Shown: one piece after another, positions 1-9,551 of the stretch
Numbering within the stretch: the stretch's first letter is position 1
Layout: the number at the start of each line of letters is the position of its first letter
Assembly: GCF_016612865.1 (NCBI RefSeq)
Contig: NZ_JAENZZ010000002.1
Location: forward strand, 1,426,001-1,490,000
Direction: 5' to 3'
Length of the DNA stretch: 64,000 bases
From: Blastococcus sp. TML/M2B
GTDB taxonomy: Bacteria; Actinomycetota; Actinomycetes; Mycobacteriales; Geodermatophilaceae
Notes under the pieces: generated by a model
Databases searched by the model: none
The model's input: the letters and a program-made list of their open reading frames with translations, nothing else
Told to the model about the DNA's origin: nothing
Translations under genes and position numbers: made by a program

Positions 1-320
1 GCCGGGTGGTGGCCGGCAGCCGGGGCCTGGCGTTCCCGTCGCGGTACGAGGGCTTCGGGCTGCCGCCGCTGGAGGCCCTGGCCTGCGGCCGGCCGGTGGT
101 GGTGAGCGACCTCCCGGTCATGCGCGAGGTGCTGGGCGGGCACGGGCGGTACGTGCCCGTCGGCGACGTCGACGCCCTGGCCGAGGCGCTGGCCGCGCTC
201 CCGCTCGAGGAGCCCGGCGAGGTCGCGGCGGCCCGCCGGGAGCACGCGGCCACGTTCAGCTGGGCGACCTGCGCCGACCGCACCCGGGCCGCCTACGCGC
301 TCGCCCGCTCGGCCGGCTGA
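1..320 (+). CDS. Glycosyltransferase family 4, C-terminal fragment
   Basis: This is the 3' end of a gene that begins before the window; the frame is already open at base 3. The visible residues carry the GT-B C-terminal donor-binding signature [21 protein letters not shown], including the E-x7-E pair that contacts the nucleotide-sugar in family 4 retaining glycosyltransferases. It is followed by the usual loop, [11 protein letters not shown], and a final helix. The enzyme probably adds a sugar to a surface polysaccharide on the cytoplasmic face, because the following genes make GDP-deoxysugars and export a glycan. Donor and acceptor cannot be told from this fragment. Confidence 0.85.
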   Translation, partial: RVVAGSRGLAFPSRYEGFGLPPLEALACGRPVVVSDLPVMREVLGGHGRYVPVGDVDALAEALAALPLEEPGEVAAARREHAATFSWATCADRTRAAYALARSAG

Positions 321-368
321 CCGGCCGTCGCCACTCGGGACCACGCCCGGCTGGGCTAATCTCCCCGG

Positions 369-460
369 GTGCGTCGGAACGCCGGGCGTCCCGGCAGGGC
401 ACCGCTGGACCGCGCACCCGCCGGACCACCAACGCAGCATCACGCAACGAGGGGCGACGC

Positions 461-476
<16 letters not shown>
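369..476 (+). other. Possible leaderless short upstream ORF ahead of gmd
   Basis: A TAATCT hexamer (357-362) that could serve as a -10 box sits six bases before a GTG that opens a 35-codon frame. The frame ends at a TGA 14 bases inside gmd, in another register. This geometry matches leaderless starts seen elsewhere in the window. There is no -35 match and the composition is ordinary, so it may be chance. The rest of the 140-base gap before gmd shows nothing else apart from the gmd ribosome site (GAGGGG). Confidence 0.25.
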
Positions 477-1441
<965 letters not shown>

Positions 1442-1442
1442 C

Positions 1443-2432
1443 GTGGCCACCGCTCTGGTCACCGGCCTGGCCGGTCAGGACGGCGGCTACCTCGCGGAGC
1501 AGCTCGTCGCGGCCGGCCACGTCGTCCACGGCGTCGTCTCCCCCGCGCACGACCCCGCGGGGGTGCCGGAGCACCTGCGCGCCCTCGGGGACTCCCTCGT
1601 CGTCCACGAGGCCGACCTCCGCGACCTCCCCGCGCTGACCGCGCTGGTCGACGAGGTCTCACCCGACCGGCTGTTCAACCTGGCCGGCATGTCCAGCGTC
1701 GCCGCGTCCTGGGAGGACCCGGTCGGCGCCCTGGAGGTCAACGCCCGCCCCGTCCTCGGCCTGCTGGAGCACCTGTTCCAGCGCACCGAGCGCGGCGCGG
1801 CGCCGACCCGGTTCGTGCAGGCCTCCAGCGCCGAGGTCTTCGCCGGCTCGGGCCGGACGCCGATCGACGAGGCGTGCCCGGTCTCCGCCGTGAACCCCTA
1901 CGGCGCGGCCAAGGCGTTCGCCCACCAGGCCGTGGGGATGTACCGGCAGCGCGGGCTGCACGCCAGCTCGCTGGTGCTGTTCAACCACGAGTCGCCGCGC
2001 CGCCCGCACCGCTTCGTCACCCGGAAGATCACCGCCGGGGTCGCGGCCATCGCCGCGGGCCGGGCGGACCGGCTGACGCTGGGCAACCTGGCGGTGCACC
2101 GCGACTGGGGCTGGGCGCCGGACTACACGCGGGCGATGGTGCTCGCGGCGGACGCGGAGACCCCCGACGACTACGTCGTGGCCACCGGCGAGTCGCACAG
2201 CCTGTTCGACCTCGTGGAGACCGCGTTCGCCCAGGTCGGCATCGCCGACTGGCGGCCCTACGTCGTCTCCGACGCGGCGCTGGTCCGCCCGGCCGACGCC
2301 GAGGTGCTGGTCGGCGACTCGACCCGGCTGCGGACGCGGCTGGGCTGGGCGCCGACGGTCGACTTCGCCGGGATGGTCGCCGCCATGGTCGCCGCGGACG
2401 TCGCGGAGCCGGCAGCGGACCAGCCGGCCTGA
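1443..2432 (+). CDS. GDP-mannose 4,6-dehydratase-like SDR, second tandem copy
   Basis: This 329-residue extended SDR is clearly paralogous to the gene just upstream. It has GLAGQDG at residues 6-12, catalytic Tyr153/Lys157 in [26 protein letters not shown] and the shared [12 protein letters not shown] block. It starts at GTG two bases after the gmd stop with no separate ribosome site, which implies translational coupling. It could be a second dehydratase, or it may have become the following 4-reductase (an RMD-like role producing GDP-D-rhamnose). Sequence inspection favours the dehydratase fold, and the reductase role is inference only. A strong hairpin follows it. Confidence 0.8.
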   Translation: MATALVTGLAGQDGGYLAEQLVAAGHVVHGVVSPAHDPAGVPEHLRALGDSLVVHEADLRDLPALTALVDEVSPDRLFNLAGMSSVAASWEDPVGALEVNARPVLGLLEHLFQRTERGAAPTRFVQASSAEVFAGSGRTPIDEACPVSAVNPYGAAKAFAHQAVGMYRQRGLHASSLVLFNHESPRRPHRFVTRKITAGVAAIAAGRADRLTLGNLAVHRDWGWAPDYTRAMVLAADAETPDDYVVATGESHSLFDLVETAFAQVGIADWRPYVVSDAALVRPADAEVLVGDSTRLRTRLGWAPTVDFAGMVAAMVAADVAEPAADQPA

Positions 2433-2455
2433 CGCTGCGGGCCCGGAACTGACAC

Positions 2456-2495
2456 GGCGCTCCGGCCCGCCTCCGCGGAGGAGGGCCGGAGCGCC
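2456..2495. terminator. Bidirectional hairpin terminator
   Basis: A perfect 13-base stem (GGCGCTCCGGCCC pairing with 2483-2495) encloses a 14-base loop between two convergent genes, the second dehydratase (+) and a glycosyltransferase (-). There is no T-run, as is usual for high-GC actinobacteria. It lies in the only gap where both transcripts must end. Confidence 0.75.
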
Positions 2496-2507
2496 GCGCC
2501 GGACGGG

Positions 2508-3974
2508 TCAGCTGCCGGCGGCCTCCGCGCCACGGCCGTCACGGGCCTCGACCCCACGGGTCTCGACCTCACGGACCTGGGCCGCGCGGGCCTCGGCCTC
2601 GAGGGCCCGGATCGTGGCGGCCTGGAGCTCGTTGACCCGGGCCAGCAGCGGGTCGACCTGGAACGCCGTCGCCTTGCGCAGGACCCGCTTCACCAGCCGC
2701 ACCGACCGGCGGCCGTGGTTGGTGTCCGGCGGGCCGAGGTAGGGCAGCCGGCGCAGCGGCGCCGAGCGCTGGGCGACCTCGGCGGCCGAGGAGGCGGACC
2801 CGGCGCGGGTGCCGGCCGCGCCGGACCGGGTGAGCGAGGGCCGGGTCGAGGCCCGCTCCCGCACCCGCTCCTGCAGCCCGGTGCGCAGGTCGCCGCCCTC
2901 GGGCAGCACCTCCTCGGTCCAGCTGGCGGTGGCGGGGACGTGCTCCAGCGGGAGGCGCTCGATCATCGCGGCGCGCAGCTCGGCGTCGTCGTCCACGAGC
3001 CGGACGTCCGCCCGGGCCGCCGCCTGCTCGGCCAGTCCGCCGACCCGGGTGGCGATGACCGGCCGGTCGAACAGGGCGGCCCGCTCCATGACCCCCGACG
3101 ACCAGATGGCCCGGTAGGGCAGCACCACGACGTCGGCGGCGACGATCCAGCGGTCGAAGAGCTCGTCGCTCACGTAGCCCAGGTGCACCGTGGCGCCGTC
3201 CACGCCCTCGGCGAGCTCGACGAGGTCGCTGGCGTACCGGACCATGTCCGGCTCGTCGGTCCGGACCGAGCCGACGACGTCGAGCCGGGCGCCGGCGACC
3301 GCGAGCCCGTCGAAGGCCTCGACCGCCCGGTCGAAGCCCTTGGACGGCTGGACGAAGCCGATCGCCAGGAAGACGAAGGCATCGGGCTCGATGTCCAGGG
3401 AGGCGCGGGCGGCCGCCCGATCCAGGTGCGTGTGCGGGCGGAAGTCCGCCCCGTGCGCGATCAGCTCGACCTTGGCGGGGTCCACGCCGAAGTCGGCGAT
3501 GAAGGCGTCCCGCTCGGAGGCGGTGTGCACCTTGATCGACTCCGGCAGGTGCCACAGCCGGCGGGCCACCTGGCCGTCGGGACGGCGGGGGTCGCCGAAC
3601 CGGCCGTCGATCTCGTGCACCACGACCTCGAGCCGGCGGGCGAGGGCGAAGGGCACCATCAGCGCGGCGCTCTCGACCATGCGGGCCTTCGCCCGGCCCG
3701 GCTCGGTGTAGAAGAAGTCGGGGTGGAACTGGACAATCACCCGGTCGTAGTCCCGGATCCGCTTGGCCAGCGCCAGGGCACCGCGCGGGCCGCGCAGGTC
3801 CAGGTGGTGGTGGGCGGCGCTCGGGCCGGGCGAGAGCACCTCGACGTCGAGGCCCTCGCGGCGCAGCGCGCGCACCGTCTGCAGGGCGTAGGAGGCGATG
3901 CCGTCCCGCACCGGGGGGTACGGGGAGATCATCAGCACCCGCTCGCGCGGTGCCGTCACGGCGCCGTCGTCCAT
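2508..3974 (-). CDS. Glycosyltransferase family 4 with C-terminal helical tail
   Basis: The product is 488 residues. The N-terminal GT-B half opens with RVLMISPYPPVRDGIASYALQTV, the glycine-rich acceptor loop of GT4 enzymes. The second half has FLAIGFVQPSKGFDRAVEAF and a donor site with FDRPVIATRVGGLAEQ. About 110 residues after the catalytic region are low-complexity followed by a helical stretch (QVDPLLARVNELQAATIRAL), possibly for oligomer or membrane contact. The ATG at 3974 overlaps the end of the upstream glycosyltransferase by 19 bases, so the two are co-translated. The reading frame stays open far upstream, but that part has no family resemblance and was discarded. The likely role is glycan assembly with the adjacent exporter. 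Confidence 0.85.
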   Translation of the reverse strand: MDDGAVTAPRERVLMISPYPPVRDGIASYALQTVRALRREGLDVEVLSPGPSAAHHHLDLRGPRGALALAKRIRDYDRVIVQFHPDFFYTEPGRAKARMVESAALMVPFALARRLEVVVHEIDGRFGDPRRPDGQVARRLWHLPESIKVHTASERDAFIADFGVDPAKVELIAHGADFRPHTHLDRAAARASLDIEPDAFVFLAIGFVQPSKGFDRAVEAFDGLAVAGARLDVVGSVRTDEPDMVRYASDLVELAEGVDGATVHLGYVSDELFDRWIVAADVVVLPYRAIWSSGVMERAALFDRPVIATRVGGLAEQAAARADVRLVDDDAELRAAMIERLPLEHVPATASWTEEVLPEGGDLRTGLQERVRERASTRPSLTRSGAAGTRAGSASSAAEVAQRSAPLRRLPYLGPPDTNHGRRSVRLVKRVLRKATAFQVDPLLARVNELQAATIRALEAEARAAQVREVETRGVEARDGRGAEAAGS

Positions 3975-5161
3975 TCCACGAGTCCCTTCTCGACGCCGTC
4001 GAGCATCTGCTCCCAGGTGTAGTGCTCGAGCACGTAGTCGCGCCCGCCCTTCGCCAGCCGGCGGGCCAGCTCCGGCGCCTCGGCCACCAGGCGCAGGCAC
4101 TCGACGAACTCGGCCTCGTCGTCGTAGACCAGCCCGGCTCCGGAGCGCTCGCAGTGCCAGCGCACGACGTCGCTGCCGCCGTTGGCGATGACCGGGGTGC
4201 CGGCCAGCCAGGCCTCCATGACCGTGCGCGAGAACGCCTCGTACCGGCTGGACTGGATGTAGACCTCGGCCGCGGCGAAGGCGTTGTCCCGCTCCGCGTC
4301 GGGCAGGAAGCCCAGGTCGAACACCTTGCCCTCCAGCGACGCCGGCGGGTGGACCTCGCCCGAGCCGAACGTGACCAGCGACAGCGGCAGGCCGCCCTCG
4401 ACCGCGCGGCCGAACGCGGCGAGCATGTCCTCCCAGCCCTTGGCGCCCTCGCGCCGGCCCGCGTAGAGCACGAAGCGGTCGGGCAGCCCGTACCGCTCCT
4501 TGAACCCCGCGGCGTCGTAGCTCTCCGGGATCTCCACCCCGCAGCCGACGACGGAGTGCGGCGCCAGCTTCGGCGACACCCGGTGGGCCAGCTCGTGCTC
4601 GGGCTCGGTCATGAACAGCAGCCCGGCGATGCCGGACAGGACCGGCGCGAAGAGGTCGAGGTAGGCGGCCGGCTCGTCGTGCAGGCAGGCCAGCAGCACG
4701 CTCTTGTCCGGCAGCAGCTGGCTGCCGGCGTAGGCGGGCCAGAACATGTAGGGCGCGAAGACCAGCGCCCGGTACTCGTCGCCGTGGTCGAGCAGGTGGT
4801 GGTACATCTCCGGCGAGCGCATGTTGGCGTTCATCCACCGCTGCTGCTCGACCAGCCCGAGCGGCTGACCGGTGGCGACGGCGTGGTTGAGCCAGCCGCG
4901 CTCGGCGTCGTCGTCGAAGACGGCGGGGAACCGGCGGACCGCCAGCCCCTGCTCGACCGACTCCCCCGCCGGCAGGACGTTCTCCCAGCCGAAGTGGTCC
5001 AGCGCGCAGGTGGTCAGGACCTCGACGTCCCAGCCGCGGTCACGCAGCCGCCTGCCCATCTCGGCGAGCACGATCTCGGCGCCGCCGACCATCCCCTCGC
5101 CGAACCGGGCGGGCACGAGGCCGATCCGTCCCCGGCGGTCCGGAGCCCCCGTCGAGCTCAT
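3956..5161 (-). CDS. Glycosyltransferase family 4
   Basis: This is a 401-residue GT-B enzyme. The N-terminus has GRIGLVPARFGEGMVGGAEIVLAEMGRRL, in which the GGAE motif is typical of GT4 acceptor domains. The C-terminal domain begins at RFVLYAGRREGAKGWEDML and holds the donor-binding EAFSRTVMEAWLAGTPVI with the E-x7-E pair. The ATG at 5161 was chosen because AAGGGGGA lies just upstream; a longer frame to 5293 only adds residues that overlap the exporter gene. It lies 40 bases downstream of the ABC ATPase gene and overlaps the next glycosyltransferase, which places it in the export operon. Confidence 0.85.
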   Translation of the reverse strand: MSSTGAPDRRGRIGLVPARFGEGMVGGAEIVLAEMGRRLRDRGWDVEVLTTCALDHFGWENVLPAGESVEQGLAVRRFPAVFDDDAERGWLNHAVATGQPLGLVEQQRWMNANMRSPEMYHHLLDHGDEYRALVFAPYMFWPAYAGSQLLPDKSVLLACLHDEPAAYLDLFAPVLSGIAGLLFMTEPEHELAHRVSPKLAPHSVVGCGVEIPESYDAAGFKERYGLPDRFVLYAGRREGAKGWEDMLAAFGRAVEGGLPLSLVTFGSGEVHPPASLEGKVFDLGFLPDAERDNAFAAAEVYIQSSRYEAFSRTVMEAWLAGTPVIANGGSDVVRWHCERSGAGLVYDDEAEFVECLRLVAEAPELARRLAKGGRDYVLEHYTWEQMLDGVEKGLVEWTTAP

Positions 5162-5201
5162 GTCGTCCCCCTTCGATCGGTGCTCTGCTGCGGCCGGCAC
5201 G

Positions 5202-6449
5202 TCAGCGCTCACCGGCCACGCTGTCCAGCGGCACGCCGCCCCGCGGCACGGCCCGGTCGGCGACCCGGTACCCCGGGGCCAGGTGCACCGCACCGTCCTC
5301 GTAGGCGTCGGTGACCACGCGGAACGTCGCCACCCGGTTGACCCGGTGGTAGACGGTGCGGTTCCCCGTCGAGGCCACGGCGACGCTCACCTGGTAGACG
5401 CCCTCGGACAGCGGCACCTCCGGGAACTCCACGGTGACCTCCTCGGGGCCGCCGCTCAGCTCGGGCAGGGTGAAGCCCTGCATGTCGCTGTTGGCGCCCC
5501 AGACCACCTGGCCGCCGCTGTCCTCGACCGCGACGCCGACGATCCAGTCGTCCAGCCGGCTGCCCGGGTCGACGCGGAAGCGCACCTGCAGCCCCGCGCC
5601 GGAGGGCAGCGTGCGCACCGGCCGGCCGTCGGAGTCGGCGACCGAGACCTCGGAGATCGTCACCCGGCGGGTGCCCTGGGCGGCGAGGTCGACGTTCTTC
5701 TCCTCCTCCGCCTCCTCCGCGGCCTGGTTCAGGTCGCGGAAGGCGCGGACCGCCTCGGTGGGCGTCCCGTCGACGACCTGCCGGCCGTGGTCGAGCAGGA
5801 CGGCGCGGTCGCACAGCTGGCGCACCTGGTCCAGGCTGTGGCTGACGAAGACGATCGTGCGGCCCTCGCGCTGGAAGCGCCGGATGCGGTCCAGGCACTT
5901 GCGCTGGAAGGGCTCGTCACCGACCGAGAGCACCTCGTCGACCAGCAGGATCTCCGGGTCCACGTGCACGGCCACGGCGAAGGCCAGCCGCACGTACATG
6001 CCGCTGGAGTAGAACTTCACCTGGGTGTCGATGAAGCTCTCGATCCCGGAGAAGTCGACGATCTCGTCGAAGTAGGCGTCGGTCTGCTTGCGGGTGAGCC
6101 CGAGGATCGCGGCGTTGAGGTAGACGTTCTCGCGGCCGGTGAGGTCGCCGTGGAACCCGGCGCCGAGCTCGAGCAGCGCCGCCAGCCGGCCCCGCCGCTC
6201 GACGTAGCCCGTGGTCGGCGTGAGGATCCCGCCGATGATCTTGAGCAGGGTGCTCTTGCCGGAGCCGTTGTGCCCGATCAGGCCGGTGGTGCTGCCCGAG
6301 GCGAAGGTCACGTCGATGTCGCGCAGCGCCCAGAACTCCTCGGCGTTCTCGCGGGACCGCCGCGCGTTGACGAGGCGCTCCTTGAGCGACTTGTCCTTGC
6401 GCAGCGCGAACTGCTTGGAGACGCCGCTGACGCGGATGACGTCGGTCAT
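5202..6449 (-). CDS. wzt: Polysaccharide ABC transporter ATPase with C-terminal sugar-recognition domain (Wzt-like)
   Basis: The 415-residue protein powers export of a finished polyprenol-linked glycan. The N-terminal ~250 residues are a type-2 polysaccharide exporter ATPase, with Walker A GHNGSGKST, signature YSSGMYVRL and Walker B ILLVDEVLSVGD. After an acidic linker (AAEEAEEEKN) comes a ~150-residue beta-rich domain beginning RRVTISEVSVADSDG, which matches the layout of Wzt C-terminal domains. In O-antigen systems those domains bind the non-reducing cap of the chain. Its ATG lies five bases after the stop of the permease gene, the usual Wzm-Wzt pairing. A capped glycan as cargo is inference. 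Confidence 0.85.
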   Translation of the reverse strand: MTDVIRVSGVSKQFALRKDKSLKERLVNARRSRENAEEFWALRDIDVTFASGSTTGLIGHNGSGKSTLLKIIGGILTPTTGYVERRGRLAALLELGAGFHGDLTGRENVYLNAAILGLTRKQTDAYFDEIVDFSGIESFIDTQVKFYSSGMYVRLAFAVAVHVDPEILLVDEVLSVGDEPFQRKCLDRIRRFQREGRTIVFVSHSLDQVRQLCDRAVLLDHGRQVVDGTPTEAVRAFRDLNQAAEEAEEEKNVDLAAQGTRRVTISEVSVADSDGRPVRTLPSGAGLQVRFRVDPGSRLDDWIVGVAVEDSGGQVVWGANSDMQGFTLPELSGGPEEVTVEFPEVPLSEGVYQVSVAVASTGNRTVYHRVNRVATFRVVTDAYEDGAVHLAPGYRVADRAVPRGGVPLDSVAGER

Positions 6450-6454
6450 GGGGG

Positions 6455-7435
6455 TCAGAGCTCCTGGGCGAAGTTGCCCTGGGAGCGGGCGAAGACCCGC
6501 TGGGCGAACCAGACGAAGACGGCGCCGAAGGCGATTATCACACCGAGACGCAGGTACAGGTTGCCGTCGTAGTAGAAGGCCGCTCCGGCCTCGGTCTGCC
6601 CACCGGGCCACAGCGCCCGCTGGAAGGCCAGCACGACGTTGGCCATCGGGTTGGCCAGGTAGACCTGGAACAGCCACGCGAGGTCGTTGTCGACGGTGAG
6701 CGTGGTCCGGACCTTGGTCCAGTCGTAGACGATCGGCGTCATCCAGAACCACAGCAGCAGGCCGACCTCGACCAGGTGCGTGACGTCGCGGAGGAAGACG
6801 TTGCTGGCGGCGAGCAGCAGGCCCAGGCCGACGGAGAAGAGCACCAGGGCCAGGAGCGCGAGCGGGACCAGCCCGAGGTCCCCCACGGACGGGAAGTTCC
6901 AGGTCGCGACGTAGGCGAGGACGAGGATGACCGCCTGCAGCAGCACGTTGACCAGCGCCGCACCCACGACCGCCAGCGGGAAGAGCTCGCGCGGGAAGTA
7001 CACCTTCTTCACCAGGCCCGCGTTGCCGACGATCGAGCCGGTGCAGCCGCCGATGATGTCGGTGAACAGCGTCCAGGCCAGCAGCCCGGTGAACAGGTAG
7101 ATGCCGAAGTCGGGGATGACCCGCCCCGAGCCGAGGAAGACGCCGATCGCCACCGCGTAGACCAGCAGGTACAGCAGGGGGCGCAGCAGGGTCCACAGGA
7201 AGCCCAGGACGCTGTCCTTGTACTTGACCTTCAGCTCTTTGCGGATCAGCTGGCCGAGCAGCTCCCGGTAGGCCCAGACGTCCCGGACGGTCGGGCCGAA
7301 CCCCCGCCAGAAGGAGACCGGCTGGTTCACCCGCTCCATCGGCTGGTCCTCGAGGGGCACCTCGCCGGCACCGGCGGCGGGCCCCACGGTCCGCGTTCCC
7401 GCGGGCGGGGTGGCACCCCGAAGCTGTCCTGGCAT
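6455..7435 (-). CDS. wzm: Polysaccharide ABC transporter permease (Wzm-like)
   Basis: This ABC-2 type permease has six hydrophobic segments and the family-typical start region LLGQLIRKELKVKYKDSVLGFLWTLLRP. It also has KKVYFPRELFPLAVV in the second cytoplasmic part. It forms the membrane channel with the ATPase encoded five bases downstream. Two starts are possible: ATG at 7435 (326 residues), or ATG at 7339, which has a better ribosome site (GAGGA seven bases upstream) and gives 294 residues, closer to the usual Wzm size. I list the longer form because its extra codons are mostly GC-rich in third position, but the shorter one may be correct. Confidence 0.82.
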   Translation of the reverse strand: MPGQLRGATPPAGTRTVGPAAGAGEVPLEDQPMERVNQPVSFWRGFGPTVRDVWAYRELLGQLIRKELKVKYKDSVLGFLWTLLRPLLYLLVYAVAIGVFLGSGRVIPDFGIYLFTGLLAWTLFTDIIGGCTGSIVGNAGLVKKVYFPRELFPLAVVGAALVNVLLQAVILVLAYVATWNFPSVGDLGLVPLALLALVLFSVGLGLLLAASNVFLRDVTHLVEVGLLLWFWMTPIVYDWTKVRTTLTVDNDLAWLFQVYLANPMANVVLAFQRALWPGGQTEAGAAFYYDGNLYLRLGVIIAFGAVFVWFAQRVFARSQGNFAQEL

Positions 7436-7623
7436 GGCAGCGATCGTACGTACCGGTCCCTCTCGGTTCGCCTTCCCGAGGCCGACCGCGGCGAGGTGAG
7501 GGATGCACCACGGAACAGCCCGCCCACCGTCCCCGCTCGTCCCGCGGGCCACAGCCGGCACCGGTTAGGGTTCCCCGTCGGGACGAGAAGCGGGGGACGC
7601 CCCCGGGTGCGGAGGGCGGTCAC

Positions 7624-8643
7624 GTGGACATCGTCGTGTGCGGGGCGCAGAAGCCCTTCGTCCGCGGAGGCGCCGAGCAGCACCAGGAGAACCTGGTCGC
7701 GGCCCTCGAGGCGGCCGGGCACCGCGTCGACCTCGTGCGCCTGCCGGTGGCCTGGGAGAAGGGCCGGCTCTTCGACTCCCCGCTGGCCTGGCGCATGGTC
7801 CCGATCGACGCCGACCTCGTCATCGCCACCAACTTCCCGTCCTACTTCGTGCAGCACCCGAACAAGGTCGTCTGGCTGCTGCACCAGCACCGCGGCGCCT
7901 ACGACGGGTTCGAGGCCGGCGCCTCCTGGTCGGACTTCGACTGGGACGACGTCAGCCTCGAGGAGCAGCGGCTGATGACCGAGTGGGACATCGCCGCGCT
8001 GTCCGAGGCGCAGAAGGTCTTCAGCAACTCCGGCGTCGTCAGCCGGCGGCTGGCCCGCTTCAACGGCCTGGACAGCACGCCGCTGGCCCACCCTCCGCCG
8101 CTGCACGACGTCCTGCACCCGGGCGGGTTCGGCGACTACGTGCTCTCGGTGCAGCGCCAGGAGGCCAACAAGCGCCCGCAGCTGCTGGTCGAGGCGATGA
8201 CCCGGGTGGCCGCGCCGACCCGCGCGGTCATGGCCGGCCGCGGCGAGCTGCTCGAGCAGCTGCGCGGGCAGGTCGCCGGCGCCGGGCTGTCCGGCCGGGT
8301 CGAGCTGCCCGGCTTCGTGGCCGACGACGAGCTGGTGGAGCTCTACGCCGGGGCGCTCGCCGTCGTCTACGTGCCCGAGGACGAGGACTACGGCTACACC
8401 ACGCTCCAGGCGTTCTACGCCGGCAAGCCGGTCATCTGCGCGGCCGACTCCGGCGCGGTGCTCGACTGGGTCGAGGACGGCGTCACCGGGCTGGTCTGCG
8501 ACGGCACCCCCGACGGCCTCGCCGCCGCCGTCCGGCGGCTGGCCGAGGACCCCGGGCTCGCCCAGCGGCTCGGGGCGGCGGGCCGGGAGCGCGTCGCCGG
8601 CCTGTCCTGGGCCGACGTCGTGGCCCGGCTCACGGCACCGTGA
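7624..8643 (+). CDS. Glycosyltransferase family 4
   Basis: The 339-residue GT-B protein begins MDIVVCGAQKPFVRGGAEQHQENLVAAL, where the RGGAE loop marks the acceptor domain of GT4. The donor domain carries YVPEDEDYGYTTLQAFYAGKPVI and later DGVTGLVCDG; the expected first Glu of E-x7-E is replaced within YGYTTLQAF, so the motif is variant. The GTG start at 7624 is preceded by GGAGGG. The gene diverges from the Wzm permease and opens a four-gene run whose members overlap or nearly touch. It probably extends the same exported polysaccharide. Confidence 0.8.
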   Translation: MDIVVCGAQKPFVRGGAEQHQENLVAALEAAGHRVDLVRLPVAWEKGRLFDSPLAWRMVPIDADLVIATNFPSYFVQHPNKVVWLLHQHRGAYDGFEAGASWSDFDWDDVSLEEQRLMTEWDIAALSEAQKVFSNSGVVSRRLARFNGLDSTPLAHPPPLHDVLHPGGFGDYVLSVQRQEANKRPQLLVEAMTRVAAPTRAVMAGRGELLEQLRGQVAGAGLSGRVELPGFVADDELVELYAGALAVVYVPEDEDYGYTTLQAFYAGKPVICAADSGAVLDWVEDGVTGLVCDGTPDGLAAAVRRLAEDPGLAQRLGAAGRERVAGLSWADVVARLTAP

Positions 8644-9551
8644 CCGCCCCCGTCCGCCTGGCCGTGCACATCGGCCGGGACGTGCCCGACGGCCTCAACG
8701 CGGTGCTCTCCGCGCTCCCGCCGGGCGTGCAGCCGGTGGCGGCGTCCGAGCGCGAGGCGCTGCCCGAGGGCGTGGTGGCGCACCTCTACTGCAGCGACGT
8801 CCGCCCCCGGCGGCCGGTGGCGCCGTACGCGGTCTGGTGGATGGCCGGCGAGGACGCCGCACCGGCGGCCGGAGCCGGCGTCCCGGTCCTCGCCGACGCA
8901 GGGCACGGCCGGCCCGACGACCTGCAGGTGTCCCTGCGCGCCTGGCCCGAGCACGCCCGGCCGGTCCTGCCGTTCACCCGCGCCGGCCTACGCCGGGTGC
9001 GCGAGCTGCCCGCGCGGCTGGTCGGCGAGTCCCGGTCCGACGGCGTCTCCTGGGGCGTCCCCGGGGAGCAACCGGCCGTCGCGGCGCGCGACACCTGGCC
9101 CACGCTGGCCGCACTGGCCTCCGCCGTCGTCGCCACCGGCGAGGACCTGTGGACCGCCCTGGCCTGGGCCGCCCCCGCCGTCACCGACGCCGCGAGCGCC
9201 CGCCTGCTCGGTCTCACCCCGGGCGAGGACGTGCTGGTCGACGACGACCCCGCCGTCCGGACCCGGCTCGCGGCCGGGCTCGCCGACGACGAGCTCCGGG
9301 CCGCCGGCCTCGCCCGCCGCGGTTGGCAGGCCGCCTGCTGCCGGCGCCCGGCCGCGGTGGCCGCGGAGCTGTGCCGCCGCCTCGGCGTCCGCCCGCCGGC
9401 CCACAGCACCGTGTCAGGCTTGACCGCGGCCATGGACGAGCTGGGCACCCCGCCGCACAGCCTCGTCCGCCGGCGCGCCCGGGCGGCGACCGCCGGGCTG
9501 CCGGGCGCCGTCACCTCCGGCTGGCGACCGGACCGAGAGGAGCACCCGTGA
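8640..9551 (+). CDS. Uncharacterised protein, possibly a degenerate GT-B glycosyltransferase
   Basis: I do not recognise a named family in this 303-residue product. It begins VTAPVRLAVHIGRDVPDGLNAVLSAL. Its second half (residues ~160-260) looks like the C-terminal half of a GT4 protein in layout: a helix DLWTALAWAAPAVTD where donor contacts usually sit, then PGEDVLVDDDPAVRTRLAAGLADDELRAAGLARRGW, resembling the usual 'decay' helices. The glutamates of E-x7-E are missing, so it may be non-catalytic or a partner subunit. Its GTG overlaps the upstream stop by four bases (GTGA), and its own stop overlaps the next start the same way, which argues for stoichiometric expression. Confidence 0.7.
   Translation: MTAPVRLAVHIGRDVPDGLNAVLSALPPGVQPVAASEREALPEGVVAHLYCSDVRPRRPVAPYAVWWMAGEDAAPAAGAGVPVLADAGHGRPDDLQVSLRAWPEHARPVLPFTRAGLRRVRELPARLVGESRSDGVSWGVPGEQPAVAARDTWPTLAALASAVVATGEDLWTALAWAAPAVTDAASARLLGLTPGEDVLVDDDPAVRTRLAAGLADDELRAAGLARRGWQAACCRRPAAVAAELCRRLGVRPPAHSTVSGLTAAMDELGTPPHSLVRRRARAATAGLPGAVTSGWRPDREEHP

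Noticed and set aside
2508-4838. An apparent 776-residue glycosyltransferase fusion
   Set aside because: The first 288 codons are an Arg/Gly/Ala-rich shadow of the opposite-register upstream gene; homology begins at the ATG at 3974.
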